A stretch of DNA of 64,000 nt from Flavobacterium degerlachei (lineage in GTDB: Bacteria; Bacteroidota; Bacteroidia; Flavobacteriales; Flavobacteriaceae): the NCBI RefSeq assembly GCF_900106645.1, contig NZ_FNMV01000006.1:1-64000 (forward strand), in the 5' to 3' direction. The notes beneath the pieces were generated by a model. It did no database searches. It was given only the letters and a program-made list of their open reading frames with translations, and had not been told where the DNA came from. The translations under genes and the position numbers were made by a program. Of this stretch, positions 18,164-26,897 are shown piece after piece. Numbering within the stretch: the first letter of the stretch is position 1; each line of letters begins with the position of its first letter.

Positions 18164-18802
18164 ATGAAACAGCTCTCTAAACTCGATTTTTTAAAGATGG
18201 AAAAAGTGGAACGATTGAATTTAATTAATTCTTGCACTGGATATAAATCGGCTAATTTAATTGCAACCAAATCCATTCATGGAAAATCAAATATTGCCAT
18301 TTTTAGCAGTGTTACACATTTAGGTAGCGATCCCGCATTGATTAGTTTCATCGTCCGCCCCACTACAGTGCCTAGAGACACGTACCAAAACATCAAAGAC
18401 ACGAACTACTTTACTATAAATCATATAACAGCATCTATGATCTTCGACGCACATCATACATCAGCAAATTATGAAAATGGCGTTTCTGAATTTGACAAAA
18501 CAAACCTTGAAGAAGAGTACAAGGATGATATAAAAGTTCCTTTTGCAAAAGGAAGCCCTATTCAATTGTACTGCAAATATTTAAATGAATACTATATTAA
18601 AGAAAATGATACTATTCATGTAATAGCATCAATTGAAAACTTGTATTTCGAAGAAAACTTGAGGCACGATGATGGCTGGTTACAAATAGACAAGGGCAAT
18701 GTAGTTGCTATGAATGGTCTAGACGGATATTGCTTACCTAAACTAATCGATCGTTTCCAATATGCAAGAAAAGATACTCCCACCGAGTCATTCTTAAAAT
18801 AG
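18164..18802 (+). CDS. Flavin reductase-like FMN-binding split-barrel protein
   Basis: The 212-residue protein belongs to the flavin reductase-like split-barrel family. It contains GYKSANLIATKSIHGKSNIA, the strand PALISFIVRPTTVPRDTYQNI, and the NYFTINHI segment that contacts FMN in relatives. It may supply reduced flavin or act on small substrates. It sits between the penicillin acylase homologue and a glycine-zipper gene with no operon link to kmo or kynU, so a direct tie to kynurenine metabolism is not shown. Confidence 0.85.
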   Translation: MKQLSKLDFLKMEKVERLNLINSCTGYKSANLIATKSIHGKSNIAIFSSVTHLGSDPALISFIVRPTTVPRDTYQNIKDTNYFTINHITASMIFDAHHTSANYENGVSEFDKTNLEEEYKDDIKVPFAKGSPIQLYCKYLNEYYIKENDTIHVIASIENLYFEENLRHDDGWLQIDKGNVVAMNGLDGYCLPKLIDRFQYARKDTPTESFLK

Positions 18803-18839
18803 ACTATTAAAAAGTGACACAGAACTGCATGAAAAAAGA

Positions 18840-18868
18840 GTGTTTAAATCTAATTAAGATTTAAACAC
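18840..18868. terminator. Bidirectional intrinsic terminator
   Basis: GTGTTTAAATCT (18840-18851) pairs perfectly with AGATTTAAACAC (18857-18868), with an A-rich left flank and T-rich right flank. It separates the convergent flavin reductase and glycine-zipper genes. Confidence 0.85.
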
Positions 18869-18898
18869 CCTTTTCCTATTAACAAACCATTTGTTTTA

Positions 18899-19312
18899 TT
18901 ATTTTTTACTTCCGTCGATAATAGCACCGGTACCAGCACCAACTCCAGCCCCTGCAAGACCACCAATTATTGCACCCTCACCCTTTTTCTTACTAATTAC
19001 CGCTCCTGTAACAGCTCCAACTCCTGCACCAATTACAGCACCTTTTGCAGCTCCACTCCAACCTTTTTTCTCAGTCACAGTCGTAGTAGTTGTAGTACTA
19101 CTACTACTTGCCGGCTGATTAACTACAATAACTTCTTTTTGTGTTGCAGCTTTACTCATTTCAATTTGCATTGAATCAACTACTTTTTGTTTTTCAATTT
19201 CGATTCTCATTGAGTCGATACTTACCTGCTTGGCATCTTCAACACTCATTTCTCCTTGATTTCTACAAGAACCTAACGCTAAAGCTAATATTGCAAAGTA
19301 TACTATTTTCAT
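18899..19312 (-). CDS. Glycine-zipper lipoprotein
   Basis: The 137-residue protein has a lipoprotein signal (MKIVYFAILALALGSC, Cys16). A helical, Asp/Lys-rich segment and a Ser/Thr stretch follow. The C-terminal glycine zipper contains AAKGAVIGAGVGAVTGAVI and GAIIGGLAGAGVGAGTGAII. Such zippers insert into or lie against membranes, and related proteins (YMGG/SlyB-like) are envelope components. Its exact function is unknown. Confidence 0.85.
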   Translation of the reverse strand: MKIVYFAILALALGSCRNQGEMSVEDAKQVSIDSMRIEIEKQKVVDSMQIEMSKAATQKEVIVVNQPASSSSTTTTTTVTEKKGWSGAAKGAVIGAGVGAVTGAVISKKKGEGAIIGGLAGAGVGAGTGAIIDGSKK

Positions 19313-19431
19313 AATGTGAGTTTTAAAATTTATAACTCAACAAAGGAACAGCTAATGCTTGTAAAATAGCTTACACAATTCCTAGAAATTGTTATATAAT
19401 TCTAAGAAATGAAATAGCAATGATATAAGTA

Positions 19432-20706
19432 TTAACGCAATATCCCCGATTTCAATATCTGTCCAAAGTCAAAGATATCTTCAAAAGAACAATATAAAGG
19501 TACTGGAGCCAGACGAATCACATTTGGCTCACGCCAATCAGTAATTACACCATTTTCCATTAGGTAGTCAAACAAACTGCGGCCTTCCCCATGAAGGAGA
19601 ACCGATAACTGACAGCCTCTTTCAGAAGAGTCTGCCGGCGTTATAATTTCAAAAGTACTATCTACCTCTTTATCTATCTCGTGAAGAATAAATTCTAAGT
19701 AAGCAGTTATCTTATCTCTTTTCTCGATCAAGGTATCCATTCCTATTTCATCAAACATTTCTACAGATGCTAAATAAGGTGCTAAAGACAGTACTGGTAA
19801 ATTACTAATTTGCCAACCGTCAGCTCCCTGAACTGGGTCAAAAGTAGGCTCCATTTTGAAACGGCGTTCTTTATTGTGTCCCCACCAGCCCGCGAATCTT
19901 GGTAAATCTGGATTATTGTGGTGTTTCTCGTGTACAAAACAACCAGAAGCATTTCCAGGTCCTGAATTCATGTATTTATAACTACACCAAGCAGCAAAAT
20001 CTGCATTCCAATCGTGTAGTTCTAATTTAATATTTCCTGCAGCATGCGCTAAATCCCAACCAACTATTGCACCAGCATCATGTCCAGCTGCAGTTATCGT
20101 TTTCATATCAAAAACCTGACCCGTGTAGTAATTAACGCCACCTATTAAAACCAAAGCTAGTTCATCACCAACTTCCTTAATTTTAGCTAAAACATCTTCC
20201 AGTCTAATATTGTGTTCTCCCTCTCTCCTTTTAATCTCTACAATTGCATCTTCGGTTTTGTAACCATGAAAATGCACTTGAGACTGAAACATATATTGAT
20301 CCGAAGGAAAGGCTTTCTCTTCACAAATGATCTTGTATCTTGATTTTGTAGGTCTGTAAAATGAAACCATCAGCAAATGAAGATTTACCGTTAGGGTATT
20401 CATTACCGTAACTTCAGATGGTAATGCTCCCACAATTTTACTTAAAGGTTTAGCAAAACGTTCGTGGTAATCCCACCATGGCTTTTCGGCATAAAAATGT
20501 CCTTCTACAGCAAGATTAGCCCAATCCTCCATAACTTCATCAACATAGGCCTTTGTTCTTTTGGGTTGCAAGCCCAATGAATTTCCAGTGAAATAAATCA
20601 CTTTTTCGCCATTTACTTTGGGAAAAATAAATTCATCTCTATATTTATTCAGTTTGTCTTGTGAGTCAAGTTGCTGGGCAAATTCTTTAGTATTTTCGAA
20701 AGTCAT
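19432..20706 (-). CDS. kynU: Kynureninase
   Basis: This PLP enzyme hydrolyses 3-hydroxykynurenine or kynurenine to (3-hydroxy)anthranilate and alanine. The 424-residue length fits the family. Visible are VMNTLTVNLHLLMVSFY, GWDLAHAAGNI, and the PLP lysine in WCSYKYMNSGPG. The C-terminal SVLLHGEGRSLFDYL and RLAPVPLYCSFEDI also fit. With kmo it forms the kynurenine branch that feeds NAD synthesis in aerobic Bacteroidota. The dioxygenase genes are not in the window. Confidence 0.95.
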   Translation of the reverse strand: MTFENTKEFAQQLDSQDKLNKYRDEFIFPKVNGEKVIYFTGNSLGLQPKRTKAYVDEVMEDWANLAVEGHFYAEKPWWDYHERFAKPLSKIVGALPSEVTVMNTLTVNLHLLMVSFYRPTKSRYKIICEEKAFPSDQYMFQSQVHFHGYKTEDAIVEIKRREGEHNIRLEDVLAKIKEVGDELALVLIGGVNYYTGQVFDMKTITAAGHDAGAIVGWDLAHAAGNIKLELHDWNADFAAWCSYKYMNSGPGNASGCFVHEKHHNNPDLPRFAGWWGHNKERRFKMEPTFDPVQGADGWQISNLPVLSLAPYLASVEMFDEIGMDTLIEKRDKITAYLEFILHEIDKEVDSTFEIITPADSSERGCQLSVLLHGEGRSLFDYLMENGVITDWREPNVIRLAPVPLYCSFEDIFDFGQILKSGILR

Positions 20707-20845
20707 GGATATAATTTAGTTTTGTAAAAATAACTAATATTTATTGCTGCACAAAGTGCTACTCCTTTATTTTCTAACTTAAATAAAGTCGAATATCAAA
20801 TGGAACATTCCTTACAGCCATATACCTTAAGACCTTATTTTTAAC

Positions 20846-20853
20846 TATATTTG
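20846..20853 (+). promoter_or_regulatory. -7 promoter element of the SIMPL gene
   Basis: TATATTTG matches TAnnTTTG, 22 nt upstream of the ATG at 20876. Confidence 0.5.
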
Positions 20854-20875
20854 ATTGTATTTAAATTTAAATCAA

Positions 20876-21610
20876 ATGCTTAAAAATAGCCTAAACGTTA
20901 TTATTCTTTCAGTAGCCGTGGTCATCTCTGCTTTTTTGTTTTCCAATGCTTTTCAAAACAGAAATAAAAGTGATGACACCATAAGTGTTACCGGCTTAGG
21001 AAAAACAGACTTCGTATCAGATCTAATTGTTTGGAAAGGTTCTTTTTCTAAAAAAAGCAGCACCTTAAAAGAGGCCTACGCATCACTAGACGCTGATCGC
21101 GACAAAATAAAAAATTATTTATTGAGCAAAGGAATTCCTGCTGCTGACATTATATTCTCGGCTATTAGCTTCAATAAAGACTTCGAGACTAGTTATAATG
21201 CTAACGGAACCGTTAGACAAACTATTTTTACTGGTTTTACTTTAAACCAAAATGTTAGTATTCAATCGAAGGATGTAAATAAAATTGAAGATATATCCAG
21301 ACAATCCAGTGAATTAATTAATACCGGAGTAGAGTTTTACTCGAATGCTCCTGAATACTACTACACTAAACTTGCCGAATTAAAAATAAAAATGATTGCC
21401 GAAGCCACAAAAGATGCCAGTACAAGAGCCAAAAGCATTGCCGAAAATGCCGATGCCGCTTTGGGCAATCTTAAAAAGTCTGACATGGGGGTTTTTCAAA
21501 TTATAGCCCAAAACTCATCTGAAGATTATTCTTATGGCGGTTCCTTCAACACCAATTCTAAAAACAAAACGGCAACTATTACAATAAAATTAGTGTATCA
21601 GGTTGACTAG
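20876..21610 (+). CDS. SIMPL-domain (DUF541) envelope protein
   Basis: The gene encodes 244 residues from ATG 20876. An upstream TTG at 20855 is in frame but lies just after the promoter -7 element and would remove most of the leader. An N-terminal helix (LKNSLNVIILSVAVVISAFLF) anchors or exports the protein. The SIMPL domain follows with ISVTGLGKTDFVSDLIVWKG at the start and KNKTATITIKLVYQV at the end. The family forms periplasmic oligomers in other bacteria; its role here is unknown. Confidence 0.85.
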   Translation: MLKNSLNVIILSVAVVISAFLFSNAFQNRNKSDDTISVTGLGKTDFVSDLIVWKGSFSKKSSTLKEAYASLDADRDKIKNYLLSKGIPAADIIFSAISFNKDFETSYNANGTVRQTIFTGFTLNQNVSIQSKDVNKIEDISRQSSELINTGVEFYSNAPEYYYTKLAELKIKMIAEATKDASTRAKSIAENADAALGNLKKSDMGVFQIIAQNSSEDYSYGGSFNTNSKNKTATITIKLVYQVD

Positions 21611-21675
21611 GTTTTAGTACATTTTATTATATGCCAAGAGATGCATGAGGGACTGCCTCGCCAGTTCGATATCGA

Positions 21676-21750
21676 TCGTGTGAAGTGAAAATCCTTTTTT
21701 ATAATGTAGTGCTAGCAGAATTATAAAAAAGATTGCAACAAATAGCCCGC
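21676..21750 (+). repeat. TAGCCCTGATAG repeat element, copy C (degenerate)
   Basis: The left flank is worn but retains GAAGTGAAAATCCTTTTTTA. The right flank AAAAAAGATTGCAACAAATA matches copy B closely. The central part can form a hairpin (TATAAT.../...ATTATA). It lies between the convergent SIMPL and queA genes. Confidence 0.6.
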
Positions 21751-21778
21751 TTCGCTACAGCGAACACGCCCAAAAAAA

Positions 21779-21804
21779 AAATCTCGCCATTGCTGACGAG
21801 ATTT
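21779..21804 (-). terminator. Intrinsic terminator of queA
   Basis: AAATCTCG (21779-21786) pairs with CGAGATTT (21797-21804). On the minus strand a run of about eleven T follows the hairpin, right after the queA stop. Confidence 0.85.
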
Positions 21805-21827
21805 AGTGAATTAACCTTTATTTCTTA

Positions 21828-22877
21828 TTAGATGATTAGCATTGCATCACCGTAAGAATAGAATTTGTATTCTTCTTTGATTGCTTCTTCATACGCTCTT
21901 TTCATTAAATCATGTCCACAAAAAGCAGAAACCATCATTAATAAAGTAGATTTTGGTGTATGAAAGTTAGTGATCATACAAGTAGGAATTGTAAACTCAT
22001 GAGGAGGGAAAACGAATTTGTTTGTCCAACCATCAAAAGGGTTTAATGTTCCGTGTGAAGAAACTGAACTTTCAACAGCACGCATTGAAGTAGTACCTAC
22101 TGTACAAATACGTTTTTTCTTTGCTTTTGCATCATTTACAATATCACAAGCTTCTTCAGTAATTTTTAATTCCTCCGAATCCATTTTGTGTTTTGACAAA
22201 TCCTCAACCTCAACTGGGTTGAAAGTTCCCAAACCTACGTGAAGTGTAACCTCAGCAAATTTGATTCCTTTGATTTCTAATTTTTTTAATAAATGTTTAG
22301 AGAAGTGCAATCCTGCAGTAGGCGCCGCAACAGCTCCTTCTTCTTTAGCATAAATTGTTTGGTAACGATCCGCATCTTCTGGAGTTACGTCTCTGCTTAT
22401 GTATTTAGGGATTGGAGTTTCTCCAAGTTCCGTTAATTTTTTTCTGAATTCTTCATAAGAACCGTCGTAAAGGAAACGCAATGTTCTTCCACGAGAAGTA
22501 GTGTTATCAATAACCTCAGCTACTAATGAATCATCATCACCGAAATACAATTTATTTCCGATTCTGATTTTACGTGCTGGATCTACTAAAACATCCCATA
22601 GACGTTGTTCTGCGTTTAATTCTCTAAGTAAAAAAACTTCGATTCTAGCACCTGTTTTTTCCTTGTTTCCGTATAAACGAGCTGGGAAAACTTTAGTGTT
22701 ATTTAAAATCAAAACATCACCATCATCAAAATAATCAATAACATCTTTGAACGTCTTGTGTTCGATCGTTTGTTTTTTACGATCAATAACCATTAAACGA
22801 GCTTCATCTCTATGTTCAGAAGGAAATTCTGCAAGAAGCTCTTTTGGTAAATCAAATTGAAATTGTGATAGTTTCAT
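21828..22877 (-). CDS. queA: tRNA preQ1(34) S-adenosylmethionine ribosyltransferase-isomerase
   Basis: QueA transfers and isomerises the ribosyl group of SAM onto preQ1 in tRNA to make epoxyqueuosine. The 349-residue length fits, with [20 protein letters not shown] at the start, [15 protein letters not shown], and [17 protein letters not shown] near the end. Together with queE at 5114-5746 it shows a queuosine pathway. A heptad repeat tract (22887-22917) lies about 10 nt upstream of its ATG. Confidence 0.96.
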   Translation of the reverse strand: MKLSQFQFDLPKELLAEFPSEHRDEARLMVIDRKKQTIEHKTFKDVIDYFDDGDVLILNNTKVFPARLYGNKEKTGARIEVFLLRELNAEQRLWDVLVDPARKIRIGNKLYFGDDDSLVAEVIDNTTSRGRTLRFLYDGSYEEFRKKLTELGETPIPKYISRDVTPEDADRYQTIYAKEEGAVAAPTAGLHFSKHLLKKLEIKGIKFAEVTLHVGLGTFNPVEVEDLSKHKMDSEELKITEEACDIVNDAKAKKKRICTVGTTSMRAVESSVSSHGTLNPFDGWTNKFVFPPHEFTIPTCMITNFHTPKSTLLMMVSAFCGHDLMKRAYEEAIKEEYKFYSYGDAMLII

Positions 22878-22886
22878 CTTTATTTT

Positions 22887-22917
22887 TTTGTTTAAAAGTT
22901 TAAAGTTTAAGGCTTAA
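22887..22917 (-). repeat. AAACTTT heptad tract upstream of queA
   Basis: The minus strand reads CCTTAAACTTTAAACTTTTA then AAC, about three heptads, in the queA 5' untranslated region. Confidence 0.7.
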
Positions 22918-23064
22918 TAATTTAGCCCTAGCATTAAACTTATTTAAGGCTGCAAATATACGACTGTGAGATAGGCGTTGTCAAGTGTTTTGCTGTTTAT
23001 TTTAAGTAAGAGCATTAGAAGTCCTTACATATTAGTCCTGAAAGGGCATAAACATTGACAATCT

Positions 23065-24291
23065 CTAATTAATTTCGGAAGCTGAAAAACCTAGTTTTTT
23101 CATATCTTCCCAGAAATCAGGGTATGATTTAGAAACTACTTCGGTATTTTCGATTATAATAGGCACTTTTAAAGCTAAGGGAGCAAATGCCATTGCCATT
23201 CTGTGATCGTTGTAAGTGGCAATTTTCACACTATGATTAATTTCTGTAGTCGGTACAAGAGTTAAGCTGTCATTAGTAACTGATATATTAGCTCCTAATT
23301 TTGTCAACTCAATGCGTAATGCCTCCAGTCTATCCGTTTCTTTTATTTTTAAGGTATGAAGTCCCGTTAAGTGACAGCCAATTCCTAAACCTAGACAAGT
23401 AACCACAATAGTTTGGGCAATATCTGGAGTATTGTTTAGTTCAAAATTTACAGTTTCAAATTTAAAGTTAGTATCTTTTATTAGAGTTAACGAATTATTT
23501 TCGAAACGAGAATCAACTCCCATCTGTTTGTAGATTTCAACTAAAGCAGAATCTCCTTGCAGGCTATTTTCTTTGTAACTACTTAAAGTAATCGAAGCTG
23601 TATCAGCAAGTGCAACCAAACTAAAAAAGTAAGAAGCAGAACTCCAGTCTGATTCAACCACCATTTCTTTAGCCTGAACTTCCTGTTTTGGATAAACTTT
23701 AATTACATTTCCCTCAAAACTGGTTTTAATCTCTAAATCATTAAGCAAGGCCAAAGTCATTTTGATATAAGGAACAGATGTAATTTCGCCAACCAAAGTT
23801 ATTTCGATACCGTTTTCTAATTTTGGTGCAATCAGCATTAAAGCAGAAATATATTGACTACTTACATTTGCGGGGATACTTACCTTAGAAGCGGTAATTT
23901 TTTGGCCTTTGATTCGAATAGGTGGATATCCTACTTCTTTTTCATAGGTGATCTTCGCTCCTAATTGTTCCAATGCCTCTACCAAAACTTTTATTGGTCG
24001 CTCTGTCATACGTTGCGAACCTGTCAACACTACTTCGCGACCTTCATTTACCGCAAAGAAAGCAGTTAGAAAGCGCATAGCCGTTCCCGCATGATGAATA
24101 TCTACTATTTCTTCATTCCCTTTCAAGGCTTTTTGCATCACTTCACTATCGTCAGAGTTAGATGTATTCGCTAATGTGATATTAGGAAACAAAGCTTTTA
24201 ACAATAAAAGTCTATTGGTTTCGCTTTTCGATCCAGTAACGGCAATATCGGCTTGTAAGTTTGAATGGGGAGTTTGTAACAGTAAATTCAT
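23065..24291 (-). CDS. aroA: 3-phosphoshikimate 1-carboxyvinyltransferase (EPSP synthase)
   Basis: The enzyme joins PEP and shikimate 3-phosphate to make EPSP, the penultimate chorismate step. The 408-residue protein has the N-terminal GSKSETNRLLLL, a HHAGTAMRFLTAFFAV segment (the usual NAGTAMR position), ERPIKVLVEALEQLGAKI, and KETDRLEALRIEL, and DHRMAMAFAPLAL near the C-terminus. It lies 81 nt downstream of the MazG-like gene on the same strand. The downstream Phe/Tyr genes are at 36036-40023. Confidence 0.95.
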   Translation of the reverse strand: MNLLLQTPHSNLQADIAVTGSKSETNRLLLLKALFPNITLANTSNSDDSEVMQKALKGNEEIVDIHHAGTAMRFLTAFFAVNEGREVVLTGSQRMTERPIKVLVEALEQLGAKITYEKEVGYPPIRIKGQKITASKVSIPANVSSQYISALMLIAPKLENGIEITLVGEITSVPYIKMTLALLNDLEIKTSFEGNVIKVYPKQEVQAKEMVVESDWSSASYFFSLVALADTASITLSSYKENSLQGDSALVEIYKQMGVDSRFENNSLTLIKDTNFKFETVNFELNNTPDIAQTIVVTCLGLGIGCHLTGLHTLKIKETDRLEALRIELTKLGANISVTNDSLTLVPTTEINHSVKIATYNDHRMAMAFAPLALKVPIIIENTEVVSKSYPDFWEDMKKLGFSASEIN

Positions 24292-24372
24292 TTTTGCTGG
24301 GGTTGTTTGCTAATTAAAGCCAAATTTATTTTAAAAAAAGCACACGCCCAAGCATTGCCTCTACTTATAACA

Positions 24373-24699
24373 TTATTTTAGTTTATCGTTGTTTTTGTGA
24401 CGGTCTTTGTCACGAACGGATTTGAGATCCATTTTTTTATCAAAAGCGGCTTGCAAATCGATTCCTGTTTGATTTGCCAGACACATCACTACAAAAACCA
24501 CATCAGCTAATTCTTCGCCAAGGTCTTTGTTTTTGTCGCTTTCTTTCTCAGATTGTTCTCCATAACGACGGGCAATAATACGAGCTACCTCTCCTACTTC
24601 TTCAGTAAGTTGAGCCATATTAGTCAGTTCATTAAAGTAACGAACACCGTGTTCTTTGATCCAGTTGTCTACGTCTAGTTGCGAATTTTTCAGATCCAT
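24373..24699 (-). CDS. MazG-like nucleotide pyrophosphohydrolase
   Basis: The 108-residue all-alpha protein has the MazG/dUTPase-like motif EEVGEVARIIARRYGEQ (EExxE) followed by LGEELADVVFVVMCLANQ (ExxD), which bind Mg and cleave non-canonical nucleotides. It probably cleans the nucleotide pool. It precedes aroA. A 208-bp AT-rich gap without recognised features separates it from the histidine kinase stop. Confidence 0.9.
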   Translation of the reverse strand: MDLKNSQLDVDNWIKEHGVRYFNELTNMAQLTEEVGEVARIIARRYGEQSEKESDKNKDLGEELADVVFVVMCLANQTGIDLQAAFDKKMDLKSVRDKDRHKNNDKLK

Positions 24700-24907
24700 T
24701 ATATATTTTTTAGGGAATTTCTTTTCTCTTGTTTTTCTAATCTTCAGAAATATTTGCCATAGTAATCCCTAAGGCTTTTATAATTTTGATGAAAAAGCAT
24801 CAATGCCTATTCTATCGCCAAAACTCCTTCTTTTATCTCCTAAAGCAATATTAATACAAATTGAAAAAATCTACAGTATGATTTTATTAATATTTAAACA
24901 AAATCCA

Positions 24908-26422
24908 TTAAATACCATTTTTCTTATCGACTAGTTCTATTATGACATTATACAACTCCTCCGTCTCGAAAGGCTTAGACAAGTACCTATTTATTCCAAC
25001 AGAAGAACTTGATGCAATAATAGATCCTGTAACAACTGCAGTTAGTGCTATAATTGGTATGTTTTTTTTAGTCTCATCATTAAGATTACGAATAATTGAA
25101 GTAGCTTCATATCCATCCATTATAGGCATCATTATATCCATTAAAACAACATCAAAATCATGCTGTATAACTGCGTCAACAGCTAAACGACCATTACTTA
25201 CAGTAACACATTCAAAATTAAATTTTGACAGAATCTTTTCTACCAAAATTTGATTAATACGATTATCCTCCGCTAATAGCACTTTTATCTTCTTACCTCC
25301 AGCAACAGAAGTCACTGGTTTATGCCTACTTATCGATGATTCAGAAATAATTGCATCAGGATTACCTTTAGAAAAAGGTAAGTTTACTATAAATTTAGTA
25401 CCCACGTCAAGTTTACTTTTAACTTGAATTCTGCCATTCATAATATCGATAATTCTCTTGGTGATCGTCAATCCTAATCCAGTTCCTCCATATTTTCTCG
25501 CAGTATCATTACTTACTTGAATAAATGGATCAAAAATAGTTTCAATCTTATCCGACGGTATTCCTATTCCAGAATCTTTTACAGAAACTTGAATACAATT
25601 AAACCCGATTTCTTCCCTTTCAAACTTAATTTTTACTCTGATTTTGCCTTTTGCTGGAGTAAACTTAACGGCATTACTTATTAAATTAAATAATATTTGA
25701 GAAACACGAATAGAATCCCCATTAAGTATTACAGGAACTTTTTTGTCGATTGAAATTTTAAAATCGATTCCTTTTTCCTGAGTCTTGGTAGAAAAAGTAT
25801 CATAAATCAACTGGGTAAGTTTAGATAAATTGAATGGTTTTTCATAAAGTGAAATTTGTCCCGATTCAATTTTTGCTAAATCCAAAATATCGTTGATAAT
25901 CACAAGCAGGATATCTCCTGATATCTTTATGTATTCTAATTGTTTTTTACTTTCAGCATCTAAGGAAGAATTTTTTATCATTAAATCCGTAAATCCTAGA
26001 ATACCATTCAATGGCGTACGAATCTCGTGACTCATACTTGACAAGAATTCATCTCTTGCCATGGCTAACTGCTCAGAACGTTCTTTTTCTTCGACTAATC
26101 TTTCATTAATGGTTTCTAATAAATTCCTAGAAACCATAACAGCTTTTAACTCTTCAATATAAGTGTTAAAGCCCATACAAAAAACATCTAATTCATCCTG
26201 CGCATCTGAAATGGGCAAATAATTAAAAAAATCACCTGCATAACAATTTGAAATTTGCTCAATGATGATATTCGTCCTTTTCTTTTTACACTCAATTTTT
26301 TCAGCCAAAAAAAGCAACTCTTTATGGACATCGTCTAAACTATCTCCATTTGTAACTTGTTCTTGGAACTCATCTTCATTAATTGAACGAACCAAAGCTA
26401 ATATTTCTTTTAGTTTAGTCAT
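24908..26422 (-). CDS. Soluble hybrid histidine kinase with HAMP-like, HisKA, HATPase and REC domains
   Basis: The 504-residue protein has no membrane helix or signal peptide. Residues about 50-95 look like a HAMP unit (GDFFNYLPISDAQDELDVF). A coiled coil leads to the HisKA motif SMSHEIRTPLNG with phospho-His132. The HATPase has the N-box LISNAVKF (Asn250), KDSGIGIP and GGTGLGLTI. The receiver (about 379-500) has the acidic pair ED (385-386), Asp429 in VLMDIMMP, and KPF. It ends the three-gene operon with the alpha-oxoamine synthase and STAS-like genes, 82 nt from the latter. The input is unknown and probably cytoplasmic. Confidence 0.9.
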   Translation of the reverse strand: MTKLKEILALVRSINEDEFQEQVTNGDSLDDVHKELLFLAEKIECKKKRTNIIIEQISNCYAGDFFNYLPISDAQDELDVFCMGFNTYIEELKAVMVSRNLLETINERLVEEKERSEQLAMARDEFLSSMSHEIRTPLNGILGFTDLMIKNSSLDAESKKQLEYIKISGDILLVIINDILDLAKIESGQISLYEKPFNLSKLTQLIYDTFSTKTQEKGIDFKISIDKKVPVILNGDSIRVSQILFNLISNAVKFTPAKGKIRVKIKFEREEIGFNCIQVSVKDSGIGIPSDKIETIFDPFIQVSNDTARKYGGTGLGLTITKRIIDIMNGRIQVKSKLDVGTKFIVNLPFSKGNPDAIISESSISRHKPVTSVAGGKKIKVLLAEDNRINQILVEKILSKFNFECVTVSNGRLAVDAVIQHDFDVVLMDIMMPIMDGYEATSIIRNLNDETKKNIPIIALTAVVTGSIIASSSSVGINRYLSKPFETEELYNVIIELVDKKNGI

Positions 26423-26504
26423 TTAACTTCTTCCTTTTTTAATATTTCATTAATTTAACCAATCAATAGCATTCAATAGAAACTATTATAAAATCCAACC
26501 AATA

Positions 26505-26894
26505 CTATGCTTGGTCATTTTTTTCTTTTATTTCTACTAGCCATTCAACAGCTTTTTCTTTATTAGTGAATGCCTGAAACGGAACTTTAGATTTTTTTAA
26601 TTTAAGAAATGTATTAAACAAAAATTTTTGAATATGTGAATCAATAATTGCGGCACATCCATATAAAAAATCTTGACCATATATATCTACATAATCTCTG
26701 CATTCTTTTGGAAAAGCTTTCACTTTTTTAACATCATAAACCCAATACTGATTGGTATTATTTGAAATAGTATGTCTCGCTTCTATTATTTTTTGTATCA
26801 TATCCAAATCTATATTCACCTCGCATTTGAATTCACTATACAAAATTCCATCAACAACCCAAAACCGGATAAATTCATTCTCTAACTCTGTCAT
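26505..26894 (-). CDS. Small STAS/SpoIIAA-like protein, function unknown
   Basis: The 129-residue protein alternates short strands and helices, with FWVVDGILYSEFKCEVNIDL, KKVKAFPKECRDYV, ALI-type AAIIDSHIQKFLFNTFLK and a closing FTNKEKAVEWLVEIKEK. The last segment is typical of SpoIIAA-like and STAS/SEC14-type small domains. Its start ATG (26894) is 3 nt after the TAG of the large upstream gene, which suggests translational coupling. It sits between an enzyme and a kinase and may be a regulator. No known family was assigned with certainty. Confidence 0.6.
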   Translation of the reverse strand: MTELENEFIRFWVVDGILYSEFKCEVNIDLDMIQKIIEARHTISNNTNQYWVYDVKKVKAFPKECRDYVDIYGQDFLYGCAAIIDSHIQKFLFNTFLKLKKSKVPFQAFTNKEKAVEWLVEIKEKNDQA

Positions 26895-26897
26895 ATA